64,000 nucleotides of DNA from Coxiellaceae bacterium (GCA_029210045.1 JARGNX010000008.1:1-64000); one strand, 5' to 3'. Counted from the stretch's first letter, positions 8,027-18,349 are shown. Numbers and translations: made by a program. Notes: generated by a model not told the origin, from the sequence alone.

Positions 8027-9676
8027 ATGTTGAGTCAAATTTTTTCTATTGTAGCAGGGGCTTGCCTGTTATCTTCAGTTGCCGCCCAGGATTTGGATCC
8101 TTATTTATCACAAGCTCAATCGTCTTATCAGCAGGCAAAAAGCAATAAAACAGCCTTGAAGCAATGGGTGGCGGATTTACCAAAAGGCGGTGATCTGCAT
8201 AATCATTTCACTGGGGCGATTTATCGTGATCAGTTGCTTAAATTAGTAGACAGTGACACTAAGCATACGAATTATTGTGCGAATATGTCGAATGACAAAG
8301 TGACTATCGATGATAATTGTATCAATGACAATGGCGAGTGGCTGCAAAAAATTCAGCCGGGCAGTGATAATTACCACCAATTAATTGATGCATGGACCAT
8401 GCAAGATTTTCAGTATAAAGCGCCGGTGTTTGGTGAGTCACATTTTTTTGCTACCTTTGGTGAAGTGGGCGCATTAACGCATGACACCGATTATTATCCG
8501 CAGCTATTAGCCAACCTGATGCAGCAAGCCGCTGACGAACACATTAATTATCTCGAACTTATGCTAGCCATGGATTCATACGACAGGCCACACTCAGCAG
8601 CGACAATGGGTAAGCAGTACCTAAAATCATTTGATGCCTTGCAGTCGATTGACGCTTATCAAGTAAATAAAGCGGCTGACCTTTTGATCCAGAATGGTTT
8701 ATATGATCAAGTGGTATTGCCACATATTATTAAGCCTACCCGTAAGATGGTGACAAGTGCCAGGCAGCTTTTGCATTGCGATAATAGCAGTGATCAGCCC
8801 GCTGCATGTAATGTAGTTGTGCGCTTTCAATATCAATTAATTCGTGTAACGTCACCGAGTCAAGTATTTGCCAGTATGGTTGCTGGGGTATTGGCTAATC
8901 ATTACGCGCCTGATTTATACGTTACTGAAAATTTAGTCGCGCCAGAGAGCAATGCTAAATCGAACCAGTATTATCAGCTGCAGATGCAAATGCTTAAACA
9001 CCTGAACCAATACGCCGAACAACGTTTTGGTCATCGGATATTGCTCAGTGAGCATGCCGGTGAATTAACAGCGAACGATACGATTAAAGCAAACTTGCAT
9101 GACCATATTTATCAAGCGATAAATGTTGCTGGCGCCGACCGTATTGGTCATGGTGTTGATATTGGCTATGAGCTGAAATATTACCCTGGTTTATTAAAAC
9201 AATTAGCTGATCAACATAAACTAATTGAAGTGAACTTAACCTCTAATCAAGATATCTTGGGTGTTTGTGATGGTAAAGACTTTTGCATTGATGCTGGTCC
9301 AGACATAAAAAACTATCATCATCCATTGATGGTGTACTTAAAAAACGATGTGCCAGTAGCGCTATCCACCGATGATCAAGGCGTCAGTAATACCAGTTTA
9401 AATCACGAATATTACATGGCGGTATCACGTTATCCGTTAAGCTATCAGCAAATTAAAAATATCGATCGTAACAGTCTTTACTACGCCTTTATTCAAGGTA
9501 AAAATTTATGGCAAGATGCGAATTACCAACAGCTGGTTGATGCTTGCAGCAAAGATAATCCATATACAGGTGAGCAAACGTCAAACAATTGCCAAGGCTT
9601 TTTAGACAATAGCCCTAAGGCGCAATTGCAGTGGCGACTGGAGCAGCAGTTTGCAGCGTTTGAAAGCACCCGTTGA
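8027..9676 (+). CDS. Secreted adenosine deaminase, ADGF/CECR1-like
   Basis: The 549-residue protein has a short signal peptide (MLSQIFSIVAGACLLSSVAA) and the metal-dependent deaminase motifs: DLHNHFTG near residue 57 (metal-binding HxH), LSEHAGE near 341 (zinc His and catalytic Glu), DRIGHGVDIG, and ALSTDDQGV near 448 (catalytic Asp pair). The long insertions and secretion signal fit the ADGF/ADA2 subfamily rather than the compact cytosolic Add enzyme. The expected reaction is extracellular adenosine or deoxyadenosine to inosine, either nucleoside scavenging or removal of a host immune signal; the second role is inference. The ATG follows AAGG at good spacing. Convergent with the hydrolase gene, 13 bp apart. 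Confidence 0.9.
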   Translation: MLSQIFSIVAGACLLSSVAAQDLDPYLSQAQSSYQQAKSNKTALKQWVADLPKGGDLHNHFTGAIYRDQLLKLVDSDTKHTNYCANMSNDKVTIDDNCINDNGEWLQKIQPGSDNYHQLIDAWTMQDFQYKAPVFGESHFFATFGEVGALTHDTDYYPQLLANLMQQAADEHINYLELMLAMDSYDRPHSAATMGKQYLKSFDALQSIDAYQVNKAADLLIQNGLYDQVVLPHIIKPTRKMVTSARQLLHCDNSSDQPAACNVVVRFQYQLIRVTSPSQVFASMVAGVLANHYAPDLYVTENLVAPESNAKSNQYYQLQMQMLKHLNQYAEQRFGHRILLSEHAGELTANDTIKANLHDHIYQAINVAGADRIGHGVDIGYELKYYPGLLKQLADQHKLIEVNLTSNQDILGVCDGKDFCIDAGPDIKNYHHPLMVYLKNDVPVALSTDDQGVSNTSLNHEYYMAVSRYPLSYQQIKNIDRNSLYYAFIQGKNLWQDANYQQLVDACSKDNPYTGEQTSNNCQGFLDNSPKAQLQWRLEQQFAAFESTR

Positions 9677-9689
9677 ATTTTACGGCTGT

Positions 9690-10622
9690 TTAGCATGCAT
9701 TGTTAATTTTACTGGCTGCGATAGCTGCAGGATCTTCGCCATCACTGCAAGCTTTTCGATATAGAATCGTAAAGTGGGTTTGTCCTGACACCACTATTTT
9801 TTCAACTTGGCAGCCAGCATTAGAAAGTTTTTCGTAATAGCCTTCACTTTGAGAGCGTCCGCCATCAAACTCGCCACATTGAATGGTTGTTGGCGGTAGG
9901 TTAGCAAAATCTTTTTGCCAATAAGGTGAGCAAAGCGGATCTTTGCGGTTGGCATCGCCACAATATAGATCAAAACTCATTTTTGCGCTGTCTTCATCCA
10001 GCATCTTATCTTGCTCAACAAATTCATCGAAGTCATGTAGACTGTTGGTGTATTCAAAGCCACCACTGAATAAATACTGATGGATGATGTTAAATTTTTT
10101 ATCGTCTTTGTATGTGTTAGATAATACTGCGGCTAAATTTGCGCCAGAACTAAAGCCGGATAAAATCATTTGATTATTTTTTATTTTAAGCTGCTCTTGG
10201 TTTTGGCTAATATACGCCATCATGGCTTTAGCATCTTCTAACGGTTTGGGGTATGGGAACTCAGGTGCTAGTCGATACTCAAGCATTAGTGTGTTTAGCT
10301 GCGTTAAGTGGCTTAATTTAGCAGCAATAGTAAAGTTTTCATCGAAGATGGGGTGCATAAATCCTGTGCCTGGCAGAAATATTAACAGTGGAGTAGGGCA
10401 CCCTGTATCAATAAAGCGAGCTTTAACCGTCATATGATCTGTGGTTTCAATCTCGATTGTTTTATAATCGCATGCATAGTCGTTGTCTAAGAATTGCTTA
10501 AATGCTGAGGTGCTTGCTCGAATCTCTTTAATCGTTGGCGGTTGTGAGCTACTTTGGATGAGTTCCGCTTTAGCTTTTTCAGCGATGTTAAAAAATTGTT
10601 GGTCTGATTGATTGATGGTCAT
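9690..10622 (-). CDS. Alpha/beta hydrolase, hormone-sensitive-lipase-like esterase
   Basis: The 310-residue protein has the alpha/beta hydrolase fold-3 pattern. The nucleophile elbow is GFSSGAN near residue 154, the acid is probably the Asp in CGEFDGGR, and the catalytic His lies in SGQTHFTI. The family's oxyanion motif HGGG is replaced here by LPGTGF, preceding the usual LEYRLAPEFPYP segment. No signal peptide is seen, so it is probably cytoplasmic or exported by another route. It likely hydrolyses carboxylic esters; the substrate is unknown. It has no same-strand neighbour except the broken acidic-tail gene 84 bp upstream. Confidence 0.88.
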   Translation of the reverse strand: MTINQSDQQFFNIAEKAKAELIQSSSQPPTIKEIRASTSAFKQFLDNDYACDYKTIEIETTDHMTVKARFIDTGCPTPLLIFLPGTGFMHPIFDENFTIAAKLSHLTQLNTLMLEYRLAPEFPYPKPLEDAKAMMAYISQNQEQLKIKNNQMILSGFSSGANLAAVLSNTYKDDKKFNIIHQYLFSGGFEYTNSLHDFDEFVEQDKMLDEDSAKMSFDLYCGDANRKDPLCSPYWQKDFANLPPTTIQCGEFDGGRSQSEGYYEKLSNAGCQVEKIVVSGQTHFTILYRKACSDGEDPAAIAASKINNAC

Positions 10623-10705
10623 ATGAACTTCGCCAGTTTTTTTAGTGATGATATCACTAACAACAATTGAGTTCTATGTAAGGAAAGTGGTGGGTCTTTT
10701 GATGG

Positions 10706-11202
10706 TTATGCTGCAGGAGCAGTAAGGCTTACGGTGATAGTTTCCTCGTCATCCTCATCATCCTCATCATCCTCATCATCAACACTGACTTCGTCTGATG
10801 AATAATCAAATGAATAAAAAGTAGTTGCAGGTGAGGCTGGGGGGGTGTTACAGATTTGCTTTCTCCAGGTAAAGTGACAGGTGCGGGTATAAATATGCTT
10901 ATTGGTGGCGGTGCGGGTGCGGCCGATTTTTCTTCTTTTTCTTCTACATCTTCTTTTTCTTCAATATGGTCGTGCATATGGTTTGGTATGATGGTGGGTG
11001 GTGGACTATCGTTTCTTAGCGCGGCCTGGTGCCTTAATATTACGCCATGCATATAGTGTAAATTGTCTGCATAAGCGTGCAAGGCGCTTAGGAGGCCATC
11101 TACTCCCCGGTTTGTAAATGCCTCATTATTATCTCTGTATGTAGTGTACAGGGTGGTGTGTTTTTCCCGTGCGCTGTTCTGACCTGAGGCCGGTTTTGCA
11201 CG
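10706..11202 (-). pseudogene. Frameshifted or degraded gene with Pro-rich middle and acidic tail
   Basis: On the minus strand a frame with coding-like composition is open from 11202 (just after a TAG) and reads through the start-less segment ...YRDNNEAFTNRGVDG..., then a Glu/Lys-rich and a Pro-rich section. It reaches a run of seven C at 10839-10845 (G on the plus strand). Reading on gives a nonsense end at 10729. One added C would instead join a frame ending in an Asp/Glu tail (VDDEDDEDDEDDEDDEE) and ...LTAPAA, stopping at 10706. No ATG starts the full frame; TTG at 11082 is the first plausible start. Possibilities are a decaying gene, a phase-variable tract or a sequencing error. Unknown family; the acidic Pro-rich composition is seen in some secreted effectors. 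Confidence 0.5.
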
Positions 11203-11227
11203 CTAAAAACCTGATATTCAGAATGCG

Positions 11228-11255
11228 TTGAGCAGCGGTCGAAACCTGTTATAAT
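11228..11255 (+). promoter_or_regulatory. Sigma70-type promoter for thrS
   Basis: TTGAGC (11228-11233) and TATAAT (11250-11255) are separated by 16 bp and lie 37 bp before the thrS start. It is the best -35/-10 pair in the stretch and would drive the thrS-infC-rpmI-rplT block. Confidence 0.65.
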
Positions 11256-11292
11256 GCCTGATTCTTTGCATAATCAGATGGATATATAAGAC

Positions 11293-13206
11293 ATGCCAAA
11301 CGTAACTCTGGCCGATAAGAGCGTTAAACAATTTGATGAAGTGGTGACTTGTGCTGAAGTGGCCGCCGCCATAGGACCGGGTCTGGCCAAAGCGGCGATT
11401 GCTGCTGAGGTTGATGGTCAATTAGTGGATTTGAGCCACCAAATTACCGCCGATAGCCAGTTGCGCTTAATTACGACGAAGGATGAAGAAAGCCAAGAGA
11501 TTATTCGCCATTCAACGGCACACTTGTTGGCGCAAGCTGTTAAAGAACTATATCCTTCATGCCAGATCACTATTGGCCCAGTAATCGACAACGGTTTTTA
11601 TTATGATATCGCGTTCGAGCGTTCGTTCACGCCTGATGATTTGACTGCCATCGAAAAGAAAATGGCAGAATTAGCTAAACAGAATTTTGATATTACGCGC
11701 CGTGAATTAAGCCGTGATGAAGCGGTTAAATTATTTGAAAGTATGGGTGAGAATTACAAAGTGCAAATCATCAAAGATTTGCCCGCCGATGAAACCTTGT
11801 CAGTGTATCAACAGGGTGACTTTGTTGATCTATGCCGCGGTCCCCATGTGCCAAATACCCGCTTTTTACAGGCTTTTAAGCTGATGAAGCTTGCAGGTGC
11901 TTATTGGCGTGGTGATAGCAATAATGAAATGTTACAACGTATTTATGGCACAGCATGGTCTGACAAAAAACAATTAAAAGCGTATTTGCACCGTTTAGCA
12001 GAAGCCGAAAAACGCGATCATCGCAAGTTGGCTACTTCGATGGATTTGTTCCATCTGCAACAAGAAGCGCCAGGCATGATTTTTTGGCATCCGAATGGTT
12101 GGACGTTGAATAGCACACTGCGCGACTATGTGCGTGAAGTGCAAATCGATGCCGGCTATCAAGAAGTGAACACGCCGATGTTGGTTGATAATCACTTGTG
12201 GGAACTGTCTGGACATACGTCGAAATTTGATGATGATATGTTTGTTACGCCATCCGAGAATCGAGACTACATCGTTAAGCCGATGAATTGCCCGTGTCAC
12301 GTGCAAATTTATAATCAAAAGCTGCGTAGCTACCGTGATTTGCCCATTCGATACGCCGAATTTGGTTCTTGTCACCGTAATGAGCCCTCGGGCACGCTGC
12401 ATGGATTGATGCGGTTGAGAGGCTTTGTGCAAGATGATGCGCATATCTTCTGTACAGAAGATCAGATTCATGCTGAAACCACTGCATTTATAAAGCAAAT
12501 TTATGGTGTATATCAATCGCTTGGCTTTGATTCGGTCATTGTTAAATTATCGACTCGCCCAGAGAAGCGCGTAGGCTCTGAAGAGCAGTGGGATAAATCT
12601 GAAGGCATATTGGCGGATATTTTAAATGATGCAGGCCTTGATTGGGACTACAACCCTGGTGAGGGCGCGTTTTACGGACCTAAAGTCGAGTTTTCACTTA
12701 AAGATTGCTTGGGCCGGGTATGGCAGTGTGGCACCATCCAGGTTGACCCATCGACGCCTGCGCGATTAGGCGCTACTTATATCGCGGAGGATGGCTCAAA
12801 GCAGGTGCCTTATATGCTGCATCGTGCCATGTTGGGTTCGCTCGAGCGCTTTTTAGGTATCTTATTGGAAGAGCATGCAGGCAAGTTACCGTTGTGGTTA
12901 GCACCAATTCAGCTCGTTATTATGAACGTTTCGGACGCTCAGGCGGATTTTTGTGTTGAATTGGATAAAAAATTGAAAAAATATGGATTTAAAGTGCGAT
13001 TAGACTTGAGAAATGAGAAGATCGGCTTTAAAATTCGCGAGCACACTTTGGCCAAAGTGCCTTATCAGCTGATTATCGGTGATAAGGAAGTGGCTGGAGG
13101 TGAATTTGCGTTACGAGCACACGATGGCAGCCAAGTAGAAGGGCAGTCATTGGATCAATTGATTGCATATCTTCAAGCGGAGATTGATCGTAAGCATAAA
13201 GCGTAA
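11293..13206 (+). CDS. thrS: Threonine--tRNA ligase
   Basis: The 637-residue class II synthetase (E. coli 642) has an N-terminal TGS domain (residues 1-60) and an editing domain with [12 protein letters not shown] near 75 (HxxxH). The catalytic core includes [10 protein letters not shown] (zinc-binding Cys), the motif 2 region [14 protein letters not shown], and a motif 3 near [23 protein letters not shown]. An anticodon-binding domain forms the C-terminus. It charges tRNA-Thr in the cytoplasm. It heads the conserved thrS-infC-rpmI-rplT-pheST-ihfA cluster. E. coli ThrS represses its own mRNA through an operator mimicking tRNA-Thr; the 37-base leader here shows no obvious equivalent. Confidence 0.98.
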   Translation: MPNVTLADKSVKQFDEVVTCAEVAAAIGPGLAKAAIAAEVDGQLVDLSHQITADSQLRLITTKDEESQEIIRHSTAHLLAQAVKELYPSCQITIGPVIDNGFYYDIAFERSFTPDDLTAIEKKMAELAKQNFDITRRELSRDEAVKLFESMGENYKVQIIKDLPADETLSVYQQGDFVDLCRGPHVPNTRFLQAFKLMKLAGAYWRGDSNNEMLQRIYGTAWSDKKQLKAYLHRLAEAEKRDHRKLATSMDLFHLQQEAPGMIFWHPNGWTLNSTLRDYVREVQIDAGYQEVNTPMLVDNHLWELSGHTSKFDDDMFVTPSENRDYIVKPMNCPCHVQIYNQKLRSYRDLPIRYAEFGSCHRNEPSGTLHGLMRLRGFVQDDAHIFCTEDQIHAETTAFIKQIYGVYQSLGFDSVIVKLSTRPEKRVGSEEQWDKSEGILADILNDAGLDWDYNPGEGAFYGPKVEFSLKDCLGRVWQCGTIQVDPSTPARLGATYIAEDGSKQVPYMLHRAMLGSLERFLGILLEEHAGKLPLWLAPIQLVIMNVSDAQADFCVELDKKLKKYGFKVRLDLRNEKIGFKIREHTLAKVPYQLIIGDKEVAGGEFALRAHDGSQVEGQSLDQLIAYLQAEIDRKHKA

Positions 13207-13292
13207 CTGCTTAGTCATGGGCCAAAAACCGGCAACATCACCGGGATGAACTAAGTCGTTACTTGTAATTAATGAAAATGAGGATATAGGCC

Positions 13293-13892
13293 ATCAGAAA
13301 TCCGACAAAGAAAACTCGAATTAATCAACAGATTCGAGTACCTGAGGTTCGCTTAATCGATGAGAATGGTGACCAGGTAGGCATTGTGAAAACTGTATCA
13401 GCTCTGAAAAGATCAGAAGATGCAGGTTTAGATTTAGTTGAAATATCACCTAATGCAGAGCCTCCTGTCTGCCGTATCATGGATTACGGAAAATTTCAGT
13501 TCCAAGCGAATAAGAAGCGAACTGAGCAACGTAAAAAACAAAAACAGACCCAGGTAAAAGAAATTAAATTCCGTCCAGCGACTGATATTGGCGATTACAA
13601 TATCAAGCTACGGAAGATAAAAACTTTCTTAGAGCATGGTGATAAAGTCAAAGTGACGTTACGATTCCGCGGCCGCGAAATGCAGCATCGTGAATTGGGT
13701 ATGGACATCTTACGTCGAGTGCAACGTGATTTGCACGACTTGGTTACCGTTGAACAACAACCCAAAGCCGAAGGACGGCAAATGGGAATGGTTCTTGCCC
13801 CTGTTAAGGCAGAAACTGTTGTTAAGAAAAAACCAGAGACGACAAATGAACAAACAATAGGTGGAGAGAAAGATGCCCAAGATGAAAAGTAA
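13293..13892 (+). CDS. infC: Translation initiation factor IF-3 (ATC start)
   Basis: The conserved IF-3 sequence ([66 protein letters not shown]) extends well upstream of the first ATG/GTG-type codon at 13386. An in-frame TAG at 13287-13289 limits it. The codon that fits the family's N-terminus and lies 8 bases after GAGGA (13280-13284) is ATC at 13293, giving 199 residues. Rare AUU/AUC starts are known for infC; IF-3 rejects non-standard starts and so represses its own synthesis. The C-terminus has a charged extension ([10 protein letters not shown]...) beyond E. coli IF-3 (180 residues), and its last 20 bases overlap rpmI, suggesting translational coupling. Confidence 0.92.
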   Translation: MRNPTKKTRINQQIRVPEVRLIDENGDQVGIVKTVSALKRSEDAGLDLVEISPNAEPPVCRIMDYGKFQFQANKKRTEQRKKQKQTQVKEIKFRPATDIGDYNIKLRKIKTFLEHGDKVKVTLRFRGREMQHRELGMDILRRVQRDLHDLVTVEQQPKAEGRQMGMVLAPVKAETVVKKKPETTNEQTIGGEKDAQDEK

Positions 13893-14067
13893 CAGCGGCG
13901 CTGCAAAGCGTTTTAAAAGAACTGGTAGCGGTGCGTTAAAACGCCGTAAAGCTAACCGTAATCACATTTTGACGAAGAAAGGTCCAAAGCGTAAACGCCA
14001 TTTGCGTGGCTTGAGCAGTCCTCATAAAAATGATGTTAAAGGCATCGAAAAGATGTTGGTTGATTAA
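13873..14067 (+). CDS. rpmI: 50S ribosomal protein L35
   Basis: The 64-residue basic protein starts [20 protein letters not shown] and contains the L35 signature. The ATG at 13873 is chosen because the homologous N-terminus begins MPKMK; a GTG at 13861 would add MERK and is less likely. GGAGAG precedes the ATG within the infC coding region, so rpmI initiation overlaps infC translation. In E. coli L20 represses rpmI-rplT through an mRNA structure upstream of rpmI; an equivalent would lie inside infC here and was not resolved. Confidence 0.97.
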   Translation: MPKMKSNSGAAKRFKRTGSGALKRRKANRNHILTKKGPKRKRHLRGLSSPHKNDVKGIEKMLVD

Positions 14068-14074
14068 TTAATAC

Positions 14075-14103
14075 TGTCATCCCGGACTTGATCCGGGAAC
14101 CAG
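14075..14103. repeat. Family A palindrome between rpmI and rplT
   Basis: This copy of the TCATCCCGG/CCGGGA hairpin lies inside the 64-bp rpmI-rplT spacer. The arms flank a short ACTTGAT loop. In the transcript it would form a stem between two ribosomal protein genes, so it could affect mRNA stability there. It has no T-run and is not a typical intrinsic terminator. Confidence 0.8.
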
Positions 14104-14131
14104 AAAGAATATAAAACAGAGGAGTGTAACA

Positions 14132-14491
14132 ATGCCAAGAGTAAAACGCGGTGTAACAGCAAGAGCCCGCCATAAAAAAGTAATGAAAAAAGCCAAAGGT
14201 TATTACGGTGCACGTAGTCGTGTTTATCGCGTAGCCAAACAGGCCGTTATTAAAGCAGCCCAATATGCGTATCGCGATCGCCGTCAAAAGAAACGTCAAT
14301 TCCGTTCTTTGTGGATTGTGCGTATCAATGCAGCGGCACGTGAATGTGATATCAGCTACAGCCAATTGATTAATGGCTTAACCAAAGCGGGTATCGAAGT
14401 TGATCGTAAAAACTTAGCTGATTTAGCTATTCAAGATAAAGCAGCATTTGCGAAATTAGCAGAAATGGCTAAGTCTGCATTAGCAGCTTAG
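14132..14491 (+). CDS. rplT: 50S ribosomal protein L20
   Basis: The 119-residue basic protein has the L20 N-terminal region ([38 protein letters not shown]) and the [14 protein letters not shown] signature. L20 binds 23S rRNA early in assembly. GGAG sits 9 bases before the ATG. The gene follows rpmI across a spacer containing one palindromic repeat and is followed by three more hairpins before pheS. Confidence 0.98.
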   Translation: MPRVKRGVTARARHKKVMKKAKGYYGARSRVYRVAKQAVIKAAQYAYRDRRQKKRQFRSLWIVRINAAARECDISYSQLINGLTKAGIEVDRKNLADLAIQDKAAFAKLAEMAKSALAA

Positions 14492-14496
14492 ATACA

Positions 14497-14604
14497 TGTC
14501 GTCCCGGAGTAGTATATTACTCCGGAGCACAGCATGTCATCCCGGCCCCTGAGCCGGGATCCAGAGAATAATATGTGGATCCCGCATCAAGTGCGGGATG
14601 ACAT
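14497..14604. repeat. Three consecutive palindromes in the rplT-pheS gap
   Basis: The 133-bp gap holds three hairpins in a row: a variant with CTCCGGAG-like arms (14501-14527), a family A copy (14536-14563, GTCATCCCGG...GAGCCGGGATCC), and an inverted-orientation copy (14577-14603, GGATCCCGC...GCGGGATGACA). The pair in opposite orientation could also fold on each other. No Phe-rich leader peptide or T-run is visible, so I see no classical pheST attenuator. Confidence 0.75.
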
Positions 14605-14624
14605 TTCCATATCAATGACCGATC

Positions 14625-15656
14625 ATGGACAAGATTATGCAAAACCAAGTCGATACACTTTTATCAGATGCCAAACAAGCCATTGTTGCCACACAACAAA
14701 TGGATGAGATTGAATCGCTACGCGTTCAATACCTTGGTAAGAAAGGTCAGCTCACCGAATTACTGAAACAAGTAAGCTCATTGCCCGGCGAGCAACGCCC
14801 AGTGATGGGTAAAGCAGTGAATGTAGCCAAAAAAGAAATTCAACAATTACTCGAACAGCAACAACAAAAGTTGCAGCAAACAGCATCAGTTGAAAAACTT
14901 AAAGCCGAAACTATTGATGTTACTTTGCCTGGCCGTCAGGCGGCGCGAGGTAGCTTTCACCCGGTGGCGCGAGTTCGTCAACGAGCAGAGCAGTTGTTAC
15001 GCAGTGCGGGCTTTGAGGTATGTGAAGGTCCTGAGATTGAGGATGAAAAACATAACTTTGAAGCACTCAATATTCCTGATACGCATCCTGCGCGAGCAAT
15101 GGCGGATACGTTTTATTTAGAGAATGAAATGTTGTTGCGCACGCATACATCGCCGGTGCAGATCCGTACGATGTTAGAGCAAAAGCCACCCTTGAAAATT
15201 ATTGCGCCAGGTCGCGTGTTTCGCCGTGATTCTGATAATACGCATACACCAATGTTTCATCAGTTAGAAGGTTTGGTTGTTGATGAGCACTGCACTTTTG
15301 CTGAATTAAAAGGGCTATTGCAGCGCTTTATGTCAGCGTTTTTTGAGATGGAATTAAAGCTACGTTTTCGTCCTTCCTATTTTCCATTCACCGAGCCTTC
15401 AGCTGAAGTTGATATTCAATGCACCAGTTGTATGGGCGACGGCTGTCGCGGTTGCGGCAACAGCGGTTGGCTGGAAGTGTTGGGCTGCGGTATGGTGCAT
15501 CCTAATGTACTAACCAACGTTGGCATTGACCCCAACAAATACAGTGGTTACGCGTTTGGTATGGGGTTAGATCGTTTAGCGATGTTACGTTACAAAATTT
15601 CTGATTTACGACTGATGTTTGAAAATGATAGTCGTTTCTTACAACAGTTTTCATAA
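14625..15656 (+). CDS. pheS: Phenylalanine--tRNA ligase alpha subunit
   Basis: The 343-residue class II synthetase subunit has an N-terminal coiled coil, then catalytic motifs [55 protein letters not shown] (motif 2) and [18 protein letters not shown] motif 3 (here [13 protein letters not shown]). It carries a four-cysteine insertion, C266, C269, C274 and C277 ([12 protein letters not shown]), before [11 protein letters not shown]. This insertion is absent from E. coli PheS but, as I recall, present in other bacterial PheS; it could bind zinc. ATG at 14625 or 14637 are both possible starts. With PheT it forms the alpha2beta2 enzyme; pheT starts 12 bp downstream. Confidence 0.97.
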   Translation: MDKIMQNQVDTLLSDAKQAIVATQQMDEIESLRVQYLGKKGQLTELLKQVSSLPGEQRPVMGKAVNVAKKEIQQLLEQQQQKLQQTASVEKLKAETIDVTLPGRQAARGSFHPVARVRQRAEQLLRSAGFEVCEGPEIEDEKHNFEALNIPDTHPARAMADTFYLENEMLLRTHTSPVQIRTMLEQKPPLKIIAPGRVFRRDSDNTHTPMFHQLEGLVVDEHCTFAELKGLLQRFMSAFFEMELKLRFRPSYFPFTEPSAEVDIQCTSCMGDGCRGCGNSGWLEVLGCGMVHPNVLTNVGIDPNKYSGYAFGMGLDRLAMLRYKISDLRLMFENDSRFLQQFS

Positions 15657-15668
15657 GGATGCCCAGCA

Positions 15669-18038
15669 ATGAGAGTCAGCGAACAGTGGTTGAAGCAATG
15701 GGTTGAGCCCAACTTAAGCACAGAGCAATTATCCGATCGATTAACCATGTTAGGTTTAGAGGTTGATAAGGTTGAACCGGTTAGTGGTGAGTTTAGTGGC
15801 GTGGTGGTGGCGTTAATCGCTCATGCAGAAAAGCATCCCGATGCCGATCGATTAAATGTATGTAAAGTGGACATCGGTGACGGTGAGTTAGTTGATGTCG
15901 TTTGCGGCGGTACTAATGTGCGCCAAGGACTGAAGGTCGCGTTTGCACAAGTGGGTGCGGTATTACCCGGCGACTTCAAAATTAAAAAAGCCAAGCTACG
16001 GGGTGTGCCTTCTAATGGCATGATTTGTTCCGAAAAAGAATTAGGCTTAGGCGATGGTGAGGCGGGTTGCATTATGGAGCTGCCATCAGATGCCCCATTA
16101 GGTAAATCCATAGAGCAATATTTGGCACTAGATGATTGCGTGTTTGATATCGAATTAACACCGAATCGTGGTGACTGTTTAAGTATTCGTGGTATTGCGC
16201 GTGATGTAGCGGCTGATATGGATTTGCCATTCAGCGAACCTGAAGTGCAATTGCAGGCGAATAGTGTTGATGATGAAGTTAAAGTGCACCTAGATGCGCC
16301 AGAGCGTTGTTCGCATTATGTAGGTCGTGTGATTCGTGGTGTAAATAATGAAATTACCACACCGGTTTGGATGCAAGAAGCACTAAGGCGAGCAGGGCTT
16401 CGCTCTATTCACTTTTTAGTTGATGTGACGAACTTCGTGATGCTGGAGTGGGGTCAACCGATGCATGCGTTTGACTTAAATAAGTTAAGCGGTGATATCC
16501 ATGTACGCATGGCGAATAAAGATGAAAAGTTAACGCTTTTAGATGAGCAAAAAATTACACTAGATACGGAGTCATTGGTTATTGCTGATGATAAACAGGC
16601 ATTAGCGCTTGCCGGTGTGATGGGTGGCCAATCCAGTGCGGTTGAAACCACCACTAAAGATATCTTCTTAGAAAGCGCTTATTTCTCACCTGCAGCATTA
16701 ATGCTCACGGCGCGTCGTTTTGGTTTGCAAACCGATTCATCCTATCGATTTGAGCGCGGTGTTGATTATCAATTGCAACGCAAGGCTGTTGAGCGCGCTA
16801 GTGAATTAATTGTGCAATTGGCGGGGGGTGAATTGGGTCCAGTGACCGAAGCTTTGGCTGATGCGCATATTCCTACGGCTACGGTTGTTGAGTTACAGCG
16901 CGGCACATTTGAGCGCTTGGTTGGTATTTGTTTGTCTGATGATCAAGTCACCTCTATTTTGCAGCGGCTTGGTATGGTGGTTGAAGACGCAGAGAATGGT
17001 TGGACAGTGACTGTACCGAGTTATCGTTCCGATATCACGATGGAAGCCGATTTGGTTGAGGAGCTCACCCGGATCTATGGCTACAATAATATTCCTAGTC
17101 ATACCGGTCAGATGCCGGCTGAATTGAGTGAATTGGTTGAGACTCACTATGGTCAGCATCAATGGGCTGAGGCGATGGTCGGCCTGCACTATCATCAAGC
17201 GATGAATTACCCATTTATCTCAGAAGAAGCGCAAAGTTTGTTCGATGGCGATAAACCATTGCATTTATCTAACCCTATGGCGAGCGATATGGCTGTGATG
17301 CGTACAAGCTTACTGCCTGGTTTGATTAATAATGCCGAGCATAACCTTAAACGGCAGCAAGATACTGTGCGTTTGTTTGAATATGGCGCTTGCTTTCAGT
17401 TACAAGCGGATAAGTCGGTTAAGCAGGATCAACGCTTGGCGGCGATATTAGCGGGTTGTGTTGAGCCTTTACAATGGGGCAAGGACAAGCGCTCGGTTGA
17501 TTTCTATGATATCAAAGGCGACGTTGAGGCATTGTTGGCCAATTGGGATGTTAGCTTTGAATGTGCAGAACTTGAGTACTTGCATCCAGGCCGCTCAGTT
17601 AAAGTAATTGTTGAAGGTAAGGTGGTTGGTTGTGTTGGTCAGCTGCATCCAGAGCTACAGAAGCGTCATGGCCTTAAAACTGAGGTATATATAATGGAGC
17701 TGGTGGTGTCTGATTTGGCTGATACCAAGCTGGCAGAATTCAAAACAATCTCAAAATTCCCTGAAATGAAGCGTGATTTGGCAATTATTGTGCCAGAGCA
17801 GGTGCCAGCTAAAGAAATAGTTGAAACTATTCATGCGGTTGGTGGGGATATTTTAAAAAATTGTGCTATTTTTGATATGTACAAAGGGGGCTCTGTTATT
17901 GAAGGTTCGAAAAGTGTTGCACTCGAACTGGTATTTCAGGATAGCGACCGCACATTGGTTGATGAGGACGTAAATTCTGTTATACATAATATAGTTAATG
18001 AGTTACAATCAATATTTAATGCACAATTGAGGGCGTAA
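15669..18038 (+). CDS. pheT: Phenylalanine--tRNA ligase beta subunit
   Basis: The 789-residue subunit (E. coli 795) has the N-terminal tRNA-binding/EMAP domain (residues 40-150, [15 protein letters not shown]), then B3/B4 editing domains, a B5 domain and the C-terminal ferredoxin-like anticodon-binding domain ([16 protein letters not shown] and the [13 protein letters not shown] end). It works with PheS to charge tRNA-Phe and to edit Tyr-tRNA-Phe. It overlaps nothing and is followed after 2 bases by ihfA, as in E. coli, so the block is an operon. Confidence 0.98.
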   Translation: MRVSEQWLKQWVEPNLSTEQLSDRLTMLGLEVDKVEPVSGEFSGVVVALIAHAEKHPDADRLNVCKVDIGDGELVDVVCGGTNVRQGLKVAFAQVGAVLPGDFKIKKAKLRGVPSNGMICSEKELGLGDGEAGCIMELPSDAPLGKSIEQYLALDDCVFDIELTPNRGDCLSIRGIARDVAADMDLPFSEPEVQLQANSVDDEVKVHLDAPERCSHYVGRVIRGVNNEITTPVWMQEALRRAGLRSIHFLVDVTNFVMLEWGQPMHAFDLNKLSGDIHVRMANKDEKLTLLDEQKITLDTESLVIADDKQALALAGVMGGQSSAVETTTKDIFLESAYFSPAALMLTARRFGLQTDSSYRFERGVDYQLQRKAVERASELIVQLAGGELGPVTEALADAHIPTATVVELQRGTFERLVGICLSDDQVTSILQRLGMVVEDAENGWTVTVPSYRSDITMEADLVEELTRIYGYNNIPSHTGQMPAELSELVETHYGQHQWAEAMVGLHYHQAMNYPFISEEAQSLFDGDKPLHLSNPMASDMAVMRTSLLPGLINNAEHNLKRQQDTVRLFEYGACFQLQADKSVKQDQRLAAILAGCVEPLQWGKDKRSVDFYDIKGDVEALLANWDVSFECAELEYLHPGRSVKVIVEGKVVGCVGQLHPELQKRHGLKTEVYIMELVVSDLADTKLAEFKTISKFPEMKRDLAIIVPEQVPAKEIVETIHAVGGDILKNCAIFDMYKGGSVIEGSKSVALELVFQDSDRTLVDEDVNSVIHNIVNELQSIFNAQLRA

Positions 18039-18040
18039 AT

Positions 18041-18349
18041 ATGGCACTCACAAAGGCAGATCTATCAGAACATCTCTTTGAGGTGTTGGGGTTGAACAAG
18101 CGCGAAGCAAAGGAACTCGTCGAGTTATTCTTTGAGGAAGTGCGTTACTGTTTAGCACATGGCGAAGTAGTGAAATTATCAGGCTTTGGTAATTTTAATC
18201 TACGTGATAAATCGGAACGACCAGGACGGAATCCGAAGACCGGTGAGGATATTCCAATCACCGCGAGACGGGTAGTGACTTTCCGTGCTGGGCATAAATT
18301 GAAATCCAGGGTGGAAAGCAATGTCAAGCCAGAAGAGCAAACGGATTGA
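18041..18349 (+). CDS. ihfA: Integration host factor alpha subunit
   Basis: The 102-residue DNABII protein has [19 protein letters not shown] at the N-terminus and the DNA-intercalating beta-arm region [20 protein letters not shown]. It forms a heterodimer with IhfB that bends DNA sharply. It directly follows pheT, and its last 29 bases overlap the MerR-family gene downstream, suggesting translational coupling. Confidence 0.97.
   Translation: MALTKADLSEHLFEVLGLNKREAKELVELFFEEVRYCLAHGEVVKLSGFGNFNLRDKSERPGRNPKTGEDIPITARRVVTFRAGHKLKSRVESNVKPEEQTD

Noticed and set aside
11995..12516. 173-codon minus-strand frame inside thrS
   Set aside because: It is an antisense shadow of a highly conserved synthetase domain.
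13386..13892. infC starting at GTG 13386
   Set aside because: It would remove 31 conserved codons ([13 protein letters not shown]) that are in frame upstream.
14492..14624. pheST attenuator or leader peptide
   Set aside because: No Phe-rich short ORF and no T-run; the gap consists of dispersed palindromes.
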